Part shown: in pieces, positions 8,520 to 15,629 of the stretch | How positions within the stretch are numbered: the stretch's first letter is position 1 | Layout: the number at the start of each line of letters is the position of its first letter | NCBI GenBank assembly: GCA_003224195.1 | Contig: QHYP01000239.1 | Span: forward strand, 1-21,735 | Origin: Acidobacteriota bacterium | GTDB lineage: Bacteria; Acidobacteriota; Terriglobia; Acidiferrales; UBA7541 | Direction: 5' to 3' | DNA length: 21,735 nucleotides | The notes under the pieces: generated by a model | The model's database searches: none | What the model was told of the DNA's origin: nothing | Seen by the model: the letters and a program-made list of their open reading frames with translations, nothing else | Program-made: the position numbers and the translations under genes

Positions 8520-10316
8520 TCACCGCACAGCGGGAAAGAGCACCGTCGTAGTCTCAGGCGGCCGCCAGTCCGAGTCTCGCGTCTGTTGACCGTTGACCAG
8601 AACGGTCGTGAGTTTGTAACGATATTCCCCCGGGTCGGCTTTCCGCAAAACGAAATTCACGACCGGGTGTGGCAGATCTACCTTCGCCTCTAGCTTGTTG
8701 GCATTCAGTTCCGCCGATACGCCACTGTCGAAATCCACCACCATCGAGGCAATCTGCCGTGAAGGATCGTCTCCTGGGACAGCGAACGTAGAAGCCGGCG
8801 CCTTCACCGTGATGGTTGTCAGGTAACTTTCGGAGGTCTTGGGATCAAGCGTCACTTTCCAGATGGCATCCTTATCCGGAATTACATGGACGCCGCCGAG
8901 GTCATATTCCACGTGCACGGGCTCACCCGCCTTGACCGGCTTTGATGGAGTAACCGTAAAGGTAATCTGTTCTCCCGGCGAAATCTGGACGGGCTGCGCG
9001 AGGTCCAGGCCGTTGATTGCGGCAGGAAGTTCTTCCAGACCCCGGACCAAGGTGGCTCCAAGCGCCTGAACTTGTACCTGACTCTCGATGATATTCTGCA
9101 GCGTGGCCTGCACGCCCCGCTCGACTGACCCGCTGGACCCGGCAGGTTTGTCTTTCTTTCCAGCGTCTTTGTCCTTCTTCCCATGCCCAAAGAGCTTTCC
9201 GACAAGCCCGGTGGCAATGTCCCCAACCGCGCCTTTAACGTCACCCTTAATGGCATCACCTACCGCTGCGCTCACCGATTCTTCGATGGAAGAATCGCCG
9301 GAACCGTCCCCGGAGGTCGCCCGGGAAGTGCCCTCCGTAAGCGGTTGCTCGGTATATCCCAGGAAATCACCTCCCAGATCGTCCAGACGAGCGCTGAATG
9401 GAATTTCCTCACCTGAATCGGAACCCAGCTCGACGTCCACCTTCCCGGTCAGCAGCAACGACGACGGGCTGAAGAGCGCATCGTACAGAGACTGGAACTG
9501 TGCCAAGGAGAGTGTCAACGAGTCGTGAACACCACTGCGCAGGTCCACCATGGCTTTTTCCCGCAGTTCAAACGGCCCTTTGCTCGTATCGCAACCCGGA
9601 TAGGAGAGGCTGAAATGGGTCTTGCCGGGCGCGCTGAGCAAAGGCTCAAACTGCGGCCCGTCACTTCCCTTTGGTAGCGGTTCGCTGAGGGAAGCTTTCA
9701 GTTTGCTCCCGGCGGCTCGCAGTCGCTTGGGATCAACGTAAGGCACCGCAATGAAGGAGAAGGTCGCCTTCAGGTCCTCCACGGATGTCGCTTGGCCGAA
9801 GCTGACAGAAATCAGCGGTTCATGTGCTCCATCGGGGCGCCTGGCGATCTTGAAGCTGTCCGGAAGATAGTAGAAGAGGCTAGGACGCGCTCCATCCTGG
9901 TAATACGTGTGGCTCCGTCCGTCGCTCCAGGGAACCTGGTACCTGGTCAATTCAAGATTCTCTCCCGATGAGGGCGTGATACCGGAAAAAATGTATTTAT
10001 GCAGTTCCGGTGAGAAAGCAAACGGTTTCGGGTCAACGGTTTGGTCGACAACGCGATCAGCTTGCCGGTATGAAGGGGCAGGTGGCATGGGCGGTGTAGG
10101 AGCCGGGAGCGGCTGCACCACCCCTAGCGCCGGGGCAAGCATTCCAAATATCGGGCGTACAGGGACTTGCTGCACGGGGACGCCAACCGTGATGGCTCGC
10201 CGAACGATCAGCATGGCGCCGAAAGCGCGGTCTCTTAATGACTGATACAGCAGATCACGCTGTTGCACCGAATCCAGGCGCAAAGTAGCTTGCAGCACCC
10301 TACCCTTCAAAGCCAC
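8520..10316 (-). CDS. FYYLP-family member with internal Gly-rich amphipathic segment, 598 aa
   Basis: GTG start at 10316, overlapping the upstream gene by 10 bases. The ribosome site is weak and a later GTG six codons in is possible. Residues 1-50 (VLQATLRLDS, DLLYQSLRDRAFGAM, IVRRAITVGVPV) look like the second half of a beta domain rather than a natural N-terminus. A Pro-rich stretch follows (55-82), then PFAFSPELHKYIFSG (98-112) and FYYLPDSFKIARRPDGA (148-164). Residues 344-378 form a Gly/Ala-rich amphipathic helix-prone segment (AVGDAIKGDVKGAVGDIATG) followed by a Lys/Asp cluster (378-392). The C-terminus ends in a beta region with YRYKLTTVLVNG and DSDW, like the repeats in the 777-aa paralog. 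No Sec signal or membrane anchor. Possibly split from the upstream 269-aa gene. Function unknown. Confidence 0.85.
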   Translation of the reverse strand: MALKGRVLQATLRLDSVQQRDLLYQSLRDRAFGAMLIVRRAITVGVPVQQVPVRPIFGMLAPALGVVQPLPAPTPPMPPAPSYRQADRVVDQTVDPKPFAFSPELHKYIFSGITPSSGENLELTRYQVPWSDGRSHTYYQDGARPSLFYYLPDSFKIARRPDGAHEPLISVSFGQATSVEDLKATFSFIAVPYVDPKRLRAAGSKLKASLSEPLPKGSDGPQFEPLLSAPGKTHFSLSYPGCDTSKGPFELREKAMVDLRSGVHDSLTLSLAQFQSLYDALFSPSSLLLTGKVDVELGSDSGEEIPFSARLDDLGGDFLGYTEQPLTEGTSRATSGDGSGDSSIEESVSAAVGDAIKGDVKGAVGDIATGLVGKLFGHGKKDKDAGKKDKPAGSSGSVERGVQATLQNIIESQVQVQALGATLVRGLEELPAAINGLDLAQPVQISPGEQITFTVTPSKPVKAGEPVHVEYDLGGVHVIPDKDAIWKVTLDPKTSESYLTTITVKAPASTFAVPGDDPSRQIASMVVDFDSGVSAELNANKLEAKVDLPHPVVNFVLRKADPGEYRYKLTTVLVNGQQTRDSDWRPPETTTVLFPAVR

Positions 10317-11116
10317 TTCCTGAAATGTCCTGGTTGGTTACCAATCATCTGGTTGAAACGCACAAGCACTGCCACGTGGTGGTCTATCTCCTGGGCCGTG
10401 GCCGCCGCGGCAGCAATCGAAGGCGCGGGGAATTTGGTCAGACTCACCGCAAATGACCAGCCTGTATCCTCCTGACGAAACGCCACTTCATAACGTTGAT
10501 GGTCCATCGCCAGCTTGTAGCGGGGCAAATAAAACTTTTTCGCCGGTTGGGCCGCGCCTTCAAAGAGCACCTCGTCCGTCACATCGGCCGAGGGGCAGAT
10601 GGGCACTTTGATCTGATCGCGGGGCACACCTGTAACTGGAGGGCGAAGATTGGCAATGTTCCCCGCAAATTTGGGATCGAGAAAGCGAATGTTGTTCACC
10701 TGCGGTGTAACCGGGGGATGCCCGACCGGCACATGAGTGAGCACTGTCGGCACTTTGGCGGGGGCCGTCGCAGCTCCCGCGCCCCCAACGCTGGTTGGCG
10801 TAGTTGTCGCACGCCCGCCGGTGGCCGCAGGTTGCCCCGCGCCGGCCGGCCCTCTCGTTGCGGTACCGCCAGTCGCTACCGGACGCCCAACGCTTGGCGG
10901 CGTTGTAGTCCCCGGACGGACGGGGCTGGCCGGAGGCCGAGTTACGCCGCCAGGTCGCGGAGCGACCGGACCCGAGGGCCCTGGCCCCGTGGTAGGTCCC
11001 TTCGTAGCCGGAACGAAAGTCGGCGGTGTCACGCGGTTGAAGGATGTTGGTACGTTCGTAGGCGCTTTCGGCTGAGGTCTTGCAGGGGTGGCTGGCTTGT
11101 TTGGCGGCTTCGGCAT
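10307..11116 (-). CDS. Pro/Thr/Gly-rich protein with C-terminal FYLP element, first gene of operon, 269 aa
   Basis: ATG at 11116 has GGGAGG five bases upstream, the best ribosome site of the operon. Residues 1 to about 135 are low-complexity Pro/Thr/Gly/Ala and almost certainly disordered. The folded part starts near VNNIRFLDPKF (140-150) and carries VPICPSADV (171-179), KFYLPRYKLAMDHQRYEV (194-211), DTGWSFAVSL (217-226), a run of alanines and HHVAVLVRF (246-254). FYLP matches the FYYLP element of the downstream genes. The protein ends abruptly at FRKWL, and a one-base frame change near 10323 would continue into the next gene. No signal peptide. Function unknown; the disordered N-terminus could be a tether or spacer, which is inference. 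Confidence 0.8.
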   Translation of the reverse strand: MPKPPNKPATPARPQPKAPTNVPTSFNRVTPPTFVPATKGPTTGPGPSGPVAPRPGGVTRPPASPVRPGTTTPPSVGRPVATGGTATRGPAGAGQPAATGGRATTTPTSVGGAGAATAPAKVPTVLTHVPVGHPPVTPQVNNIRFLDPKFAGNIANLRPPVTGVPRDQIKVPICPSADVTDEVLFEGAAQPAKKFYLPRYKLAMDHQRYEVAFRQEDTGWSFAVSLTKFPAPSIAAAAATAQEIDHHVAVLVRFNQMIGNQPGHFRKWL

Positions 11117-11254
11117 TGGTACCTCCCGTTAACGGTATAGTGCCGCGTGGGGTTGTTCTGCTGGGCACGCAGCATAAAAATTCCGGGGAAATAGCGAAAA
11201 ACAACGCTTGTAGTCGTTGGCGCCAAATCTTTCGCCGATGCCAGGGATGGCCCC

Positions 11255-11273
11255 GTCCCCTTCGAGTGGGGAC
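11255..11273 (-). other. Hairpin in the inferred leader of the paralog operon
   Basis: GTCCCC and GGGGAC form a perfect six-pair stem around a seven-base loop. It lies between the inferred transcription start (about 11487) and the first start codon (11116). No run of T follows on the minus strand, so it does not look like an intrinsic terminator. It could shape the leader RNA or be chance in GC-rich DNA. Confidence 0.25.
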
Positions 11274-11493
11274 ACGGAGAAGGAGGAAACAGCGAAAGAA
11301 CCGCTATCAGCGCGATGCGAAGGGAGAAACCCGTGGCTTTTTCGATCAGAGATCCCGTGGAACATGGGCCGATCCTCATTTCCGGGCAAAAGTTGCGCCC
11401 AAGAAAATCAGACGCCTCACGGGCCTCGTCAACAGGCCGGGCAGACAAAGCATGCGCCAACTGCTGAAGAATGCGACGTAAGAGGACGCGGCC

Positions 11494-11521
11494 ATTAGAG
11501 CACTGATTCCACATTTGTCAA
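11494..11521 (-). promoter_or_regulatory. Sigma-70-like promoter candidate for the minus-strand paralog operon
   Basis: On the minus strand, TTGACA (11521-11516, a perfect -35) is followed after 16 bases by TCTAAT (11499-11494, five of six to the -10 consensus). Transcription would start near 11487 and give a leader of about 370 bases before the first start codon at 11116. A closer promoter cannot be excluded. Confidence 0.5.
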
Positions 11522-11728
11522 GACCATTCTGAGGAGATGCCTTGACAGGAAAGTTCCGCACTAAGTGATTCGACCTAAGGAATAGGGCCTAAAATCTAAC
11601 CCTCTCTGTTCACAGGATATAAAGCGGCGAGGCGTCCGAAGCGCGGGAGAAGCTTCATTCGGCGGGACTTGTTCCGTTACAGGTCGCAGCGCCGCCCCGA
11701 CTGCCATCCGTCAGGCGGATTATTTGTC

Positions 11729-11754
11729 TTGACATTTTTCAGTCTGGGTATAGT
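11729..11754 (+). promoter_or_regulatory. Weak promoter candidate for the plus-strand operon
   Basis: TTGACA at 11729-11734 and TATAGT at 11749-11754 lie upstream of the ATG at 11802. The spacer is only 14 bases, shorter than the usual 16-18, so only one of the two boxes may be real. The leader would be about 40 bases. Confidence 0.3.
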
Positions 11755-11801
11755 CTTGCAGCTTTCTTACCTGAACCACAAACCCAAGGAATTGAGGACG
11801 C

Positions 11802-12143
11802 ATGCCCGCATTTACCACCCTGGCGTACTGGGAATCTGTGATTCTGCTCGCGGGCTTCTTCGGCATCGTCTTCTGGAGGCTGCTCACCGGGAGAATCAGC
11901 CTGAATGGACTGCTGGAAGGTGATCGGGCCGACGGAAGCACCTATTTTAGCCCCGGCCGGGTTCAACTGTTGATAGCCACGATTCTTTTCGCCTTCTACT
12001 ACCTCACGCAAATCGTCAACAAGCCCTCGGCCTTTCCGCCCGTTCCCCAGGAATTGCTGGTCGTCTTGGGCGGCAGTCAAGCGGTTTACTTGGGTGGGAA
12101 GGCGAGAGCCATGTTGTTTGGGGGGCCCGCAAAACTTCACTAG
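11802..12143 (+). CDS. Small membrane protein, 113 aa, related to the next gene
   Basis: ATG at 11802 with GAGGA three bases upstream. Two hydrophobic spans are clear (about 10-28 and 52-71) and a weaker one follows (80-100). The stretch from GRISLNGLLEG through SPGRVQLLIAT, VPQELLVVLGGS and VYLGGKAR aligns with GKIDMSALISE, SMSRFQLLIFT, VPSQVLVMLGIS and TYAVSKGIQ in the next protein, so the two are diverged copies. No enzyme motif. The pair probably sits in the inner membrane, perhaps as a hetero-oligomer, which is inference. First gene of the apparent plus-strand operon, nine bases from the next. Family not recognised by name. Confidence 0.85.
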   Translation: MPAFTTLAYWESVILLAGFFGIVFWRLLTGRISLNGLLEGDRADGSTYFSPGRVQLLIATILFAFYYLTQIVNKPSAFPPVPQELLVVLGGSQAVYLGGKARAMLFGGPAKLH

Positions 12144-12152
12144 GAGGACGCT

Positions 12153-12563
12153 ATGAAACTCCTCAAGCCCTGGGTCAGTCTGGCCGTTGCGATTATCGCT
12201 GCTGTGTTTATCTTCCTCGGGCCGGGTGACCATGCGAGCAAGCTCATGCTCGCCTTTGGCTACGGTGCCCTTGTATTGGTCTTTCTCTTCGGGCTTATCG
12301 TTGTCATCGACATGGCGACCGGCAAGATTGATATGAGCGCGCTGATCAGCGAGCACGGCGGCGGCGCGAGCATGTCCCGTTTTCAATTGCTCATCTTCAC
12401 GTTTGTGATTGCGCTGAGTTTCTTTCTTATTGTTCTCCATCAAAAAGGCTTTCCAGAAGTTCCCTCGCAGGTGCTGGTGATGCTCGGTATCAGCAGCAGC
12501 ACCTACGCCGTGAGCAAGGGGATTCAAGCGGGGGCGAAGCTGCCCCCGAAAGGAACATCTTGA
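12153..12563 (+). CDS. Small three-span membrane protein, 136 aa
   Basis: ATG at 12153 with GGAGG five bases upstream. Hydrophobic spans lie at about 8-23, 33-54 and 76-95, followed by the conserved tail FPEVPSQVLVMLGISSSTY (100-118) and a short Lys/Pro end. The second half is paralogous to the preceding 113-aa protein; the first span is extra. The motif order (S.SR.QLLI.T in the span, then P.VP...L..LG.S...Y...K) recurs in small uncharacterised bacterial membrane proteins as far as I recall. No catalytic residues stand out. Cellular role unknown; linkage to the PASTA protein suggests an envelope function, but this is inference. Confidence 0.88.
   Translation: MKLLKPWVSLAVAIIAAVFIFLGPGDHASKLMLAFGYGALVLVFLFGLIVVIDMATGKIDMSALISEHGGGASMSRFQLLIFTFVIALSFFLIVLHQKGFPEVPSQVLVMLGISSSTYAVSKGIQAGAKLPPKGTS
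12529..12548 (+). other. Strong GC hairpin at the 3' end of the 136-aa gene
   Basis: CGGGGGC (12529-12535) and GCCCCCG (12542-12548) pair perfectly around a six-base loop, inside the last codons of the membrane protein gene. No T-run follows on either strand, so it is not a standard terminator. It may affect mRNA processing or relative expression between the membrane genes and the 304-aa gene downstream. Confidence 0.4.
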
Positions 12564-12641
12564 TCCAGCGGCGGGGCAGATGTGGGGCGCGGTGACTGAC
12601 CAAGCGAATTGTTAGGCAGGCTCCGCCGCAAGGAGGCACAG

Positions 12642-13556
12642 ATGCCGGAAAATGATGGTGGATCCAACCACTCCGTCGCTCGGCGCGTAGCCCCGTTTGC
12701 GCCATTGGCGTTGGGCCTGCTGTTGAGCCGCGCCATTATCCCCGGCCAGCCAAGCGCGCCGGGAACCGAGGCGCCAACCGACGTGGCGGCGGCTCATTGT
12801 GACGAGGTGACTGATTTTCTGGACTGCCATAGCCGATACCCCACCGGCTGCAGCCAGGCCGCCCAATATGACGCCTACCTGAATCTGCTCAAAAACCAGC
12901 TCATTCCGCCTGCCGGCGCCGAACCGGTCCGCTTCCTAACGCTAAATGACTTCGAGGGTTTTGACCACCAGACGCCGGCGGGATTAAATCCACGCATGAA
13001 GAACCATGTGGAATTCAAGGACGATCTGGCCCGCCTCGGCGAAGGAAACATTTTCGCCGTGATAGGGTATCTCTACTACGCGCAACGGACCGGGGCCGAG
13101 AGCAGCAACTGCCAGCTTGCGCGGGATGATGACGAAGGCACGAACGTCGACTACCACGTCGGGATTGGCTTTGATGCGGACGTTGCCGCAAACCTCCGCA
13201 CCAACCCGCAATCGAGGCGCAGCCAGCAGAAGGCTCTCAGCCAAAGCAGCATAGTTGTTGAGATGACTCCGCATTTCCGTTACCACTTCGAGAACGGCAA
13301 ATGGACGAACGAAAATTTGCAGAAAGTCGTCGGAAGGCAAGTGAAAGTCGTCGGACAACTGTTGAACGACAGCGAACACAATCTTCCCGGGCAGAATTGC
13401 GCCATCGCTGCGTCAAGCCAGGAGAAGCTGTCTTGCTGGCGCGCCTCGGCTTGGGAGCTACATCCGGTAACCCAATTCCTCGTCTGTAATAACGCGTCGC
13501 AATCATGCGGGCCGAATTCGACCGATTGGGCGGAGCTCGACCAGGTGAAGCCGTAG
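12642..13556 (+). CDS. Exported or membrane-anchored Cys-rich protein of unknown function, 304 aa
   Basis: The frame opens at a TTG at 12609, but ATG at 12642 has GGAGG five bases upstream and is chosen. Basic RR (14-15) and a hydrophobic stretch (about 16-33) form a signal peptide or N-terminal anchor. Cysteines lie at 53, 62, 70, 157, 253, 265, 282 and 289, an even number that would suit disulfides outside the cytoplasm. Motifs are GNIFAVIGYLYYAQ (135-148), ESSNCQLARDDDEGTNVDYH (153-172), VVEMTPHFR (205-213), VKVVGQLLNDSEH (234-246) and WRASAWELHPVTQFLVC (266-282). The ordered G.V.GYL, D.DYH, VVE.TP, G..VKV.G.L and WE.HPV pattern resembles a single OB-fold-like domain found in many uncharacterised bacterial proteins. 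Function unknown. Confidence 0.85.
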   Translation: MPENDGGSNHSVARRVAPFAPLALGLLLSRAIIPGQPSAPGTEAPTDVAAAHCDEVTDFLDCHSRYPTGCSQAAQYDAYLNLLKNQLIPPAGAEPVRFLTLNDFEGFDHQTPAGLNPRMKNHVEFKDDLARLGEGNIFAVIGYLYYAQRTGAESSNCQLARDDDEGTNVDYHVGIGFDADVAANLRTNPQSRRSQQKALSQSSIVVEMTPHFRYHFENGKWTNENLQKVVGRQVKVVGQLLNDSEHNLPGQNCAIAASSQEKLSCWRASAWELHPVTQFLVCNNASQSCGPNSTDWAELDQVKP

Positions 13557-13625
13557 GTCGTCACGGACTCGCAAGCAGGGTGCGTTGAAGAGTTGTCATC
13601 CCCCGTTGTCCCGGTGAGGCAAGTC

Positions 13626-15629
13626 ATGGGATCGGACTGCAGCCCAGGCAGAACGGCCAATCCGGCCTTCAGGTGTATCGCATTCGGATTCTTGCTGCTC
13701 GCACTCCTCGTCCCGCCCAGTTGGGGCCAACAGAAAAATCCAGGGGGCCCGCCTCCGGTAGCCGTTATGGCGCAGCTCTCGCGAGTGACAGTTCCTGACG
13801 TGCGAGGCCGCACGCCGGGGGATGCCCAAACGCTCCTCCAAAAAGTGGGGCTGCTGGTCGGAAGGACCGCGGAGACTGCCGGCCCGGGCGCGGCAGGAAC
13901 AGTCTGGCGACAGAGCCCGGCCGCGGGCAATGTAGTCGTGCGGGGCAGCTCTGTGAATCTCGACCTCGTGCCACAGAAGAGTCCTACGAATCCTTCTCAT
14001 GGTGACAATGAGTTTAAGAGATTGGTTCCATCGCTTATTGGCCGCTCACGTGTGCAGGCCCTCGAACTCCTCAGTCGCGTGAATTTGAAGTTGGGCAAGG
14101 TGACAGAAGGCGAAGCAACGGGCGCGGAGGGAACCATCTTCGCACAAAACCCACAGGCGGGACTCTGGGTGCCCGTTTTGTCGAGTGTCGACGTGCAAGT
14201 GGTGCAGTCGAAGAAGCAGCCGTCGGGTGGCTCGGAAGAATCTCCGTCGATTATCGTGCCATCTCTTCGCGGACAAACAACGAAGGCCGCGACGCAAATT
14301 TTGCTGCAGTCCGGGCTCCGCATCGGCGCCGTTTCGTCCGGCAATGCTTCCGCTCCTGTGGGAACGATCTACGCCCAGCAGCCATTGGCGAATTCAAGAG
14401 TCCGCGCGGAGACTCCCGTGAATGTCTGGGTGGCCGAGGCGAAATCCACGCCGACCGTTTCCGTTCCATCTGTGATCCACCGCGATATCCAAAGCGCCGA
14501 AGGTTTCCTGCAGCACAGCCGGCTGCGCTTGGGCCAAGTGGAACACCAAGTGAGCGACAACTTTGTCGGTTTGATCACCGCGCAGTCTCCCGAGCCGGGC
14601 ACGCGAGTCGAAGTGGGCACGCCCGTAAACGTAGTCGTGGCCCAGGAAAGGCCGCTCATTGCTGTGCCGAACGTCGTGAGGCGCGACGAGGGCTCTGCCG
14701 CTTCCATCCTGAGCAGCGCCGGGTTGAGGATGGGCACGGTAAGCCAAAAGGTTTCGGAGGAGAGTTCTGGAACCATACTTTCTCAATACCCGAAGGCAGG
14801 GACAAAAGTTCAGGCCGGTACAAATGTGAACGTGACCGTGAGCCATCAACTCCTTCGTCAGTTGATTGTGATGGCGGATGATCCGAATCCGGAGATCGGC
14901 AAGCCGGTGAAGTTTCACGCGCATCTTGATCCCGAAGGCAGCCAATTCAAATACCTGTATACATTCGGAGACGGCGCCGCGAGCAAGTGGATAAGCCAAT
15001 CCACCGTCACGCATGCGTATCAGGCGGCTGGCTCGTATCGGGTGCAGGCGGTTGCCATGCGCGGGGCAACAAGAATTCCGAGCGAAAGCGCCGTGATCGT
15101 CGCGAAAGAAATCGACTTTAAGGTATCACTCGAACCCACGCCGGTCCGCGCCAAACCCCTCGATGAAATTGCGTTCGCCGCCAAGACCAATCGCTCGGAC
15201 ATCCCGTTCCGTTATCAGTTCGATTTCGCCGACGGCACACAAAGCGACTGGTCCCCCGAACCTGTCACTCGGCACATTTACGATCGCCCAGGCACATATC
15301 CTGCAAAGGTTCGGGCACGAGTCGCGCAGGGGAGGATCGTAGAGAGCGTTGTGCCCGTGGAGGTGGGGATTGTCCATTGGACGCTCTGGGCGGCGCTGGG
15401 AACCGGGCTGGCAGGGCTTGGCGGAGGAGCCTTCATCTTTCACGGGTGGCGACAATTTTTGAAGTGGATCCGGGTCGTGCCGAAAATGGACCCGGGAGGC
15501 CAACACCTGCGAATCGAGAGCCGCGAGGGTTGGGGCGATAACTGCCGATTGCGTCTGGTCAAGCCGCCAGGGGAGCAACGAATCGTTTGGGCCGGAGGAC
15601 CGGGTCGCCAGGAGGGACCACACTCATGA
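13626..15629 (+). CDS. Exported five-PASTA, two-PKD protein with C-terminal membrane anchor, 667 aa
   Basis: The frame opens at a TTG at 13593, but ATG at 13626 has GAGG six bases upstream and gives a clean signal peptide (residues 1 to about 34, cleavage near SWG/QQ). Five PASTA domains follow at about 54-117, 132-194, 209-271, 278-340 and 344-407, each with the VP.v/l start, a helix, an L.G strand, the GT/GL..Q.P..G centre and a V.V..V-type end. Two PKD-like domains (about 413-495 with FGDG, 498-580 with FADGT) precede a transmembrane span (584-605) and a 62-residue basic cytoplasmic tail. PASTA domains are known for binding peptidoglycan or muropeptides in Ser/Thr kinases and PBPs, but no kinase or transpeptidase domain is present. 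A wall-contacting, membrane-anchored scaffold or sensor is inferred. Confidence 0.92.
   Translation: MGSDCSPGRTANPAFRCIAFGFLLLALLVPPSWGQQKNPGGPPPVAVMAQLSRVTVPDVRGRTPGDAQTLLQKVGLLVGRTAETAGPGAAGTVWRQSPAAGNVVVRGSSVNLDLVPQKSPTNPSHGDNEFKRLVPSLIGRSRVQALELLSRVNLKLGKVTEGEATGAEGTIFAQNPQAGLWVPVLSSVDVQVVQSKKQPSGGSEESPSIIVPSLRGQTTKAATQILLQSGLRIGAVSSGNASAPVGTIYAQQPLANSRVRAETPVNVWVAEAKSTPTVSVPSVIHRDIQSAEGFLQHSRLRLGQVEHQVSDNFVGLITAQSPEPGTRVEVGTPVNVVVAQERPLIAVPNVVRRDEGSAASILSSAGLRMGTVSQKVSEESSGTILSQYPKAGTKVQAGTNVNVTVSHQLLRQLIVMADDPNPEIGKPVKFHAHLDPEGSQFKYLYTFGDGAASKWISQSTVTHAYQAAGSYRVQAVAMRGATRIPSESAVIVAKEIDFKVSLEPTPVRAKPLDEIAFAAKTNRSDIPFRYQFDFADGTQSDWSPEPVTRHIYDRPGTYPAKVRARVAQGRIVESVVPVEVGIVHWTLWAALGTGLAGLGGGAFIFHGWRQFLKWIRVVPKMDPGGQHLRIESREGWGDNCRLRLVKPPGEQRIVWAGGPGRQEGPHS

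Larger units (their letters stand above)
11117..11801. other. Divergent intergenic region between the two operons
   Basis: About 685 bases with no gene I accept. Open frames on both strands have unconvincing composition, and those nearest the first minus-strand gene overlap its start out of frame. The region holds a minus-strand promoter candidate (11494-11521), a GTCCCC/GGGGAC hairpin (11255-11273) inside the inferred leader, and a weaker plus-strand promoter candidate ending near 11754. It separates the minus-strand paralog operon from the plus-strand membrane/PASTA operon and is the obvious place for shared control. Confidence 0.6.

Noticed and set aside
11080..11498. Plus-strand open frames of 93-133 codons in the divergent region
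   Set aside because: Arg-rich composition typical of antisense shadows, no ribosome site of note, and one overlaps the start of the minus-strand operon.
11029..11514. 161-codon minus-strand open frame in the divergent region
   Set aside because: It starts upstream of the inferred transcription start, overlaps the well-supported first operon gene out of frame, and has no coherent domain.
12605..12617. CGAATTGTTAGGC, which resembles one end of an integron attC site (GTTRRRY)
   Set aside because: I could not find the partner RYYYAAC/GTTRRRY box or an imperfect inverted repeat at the usual 60-130 base distance, and no integron integrase is present.
13593..15629. Possible Ser/Thr kinase identity of the PASTA protein
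   Set aside because: No kinase motifs anywhere in the frame; it begins with a signal peptide and its anchor is C-terminal.
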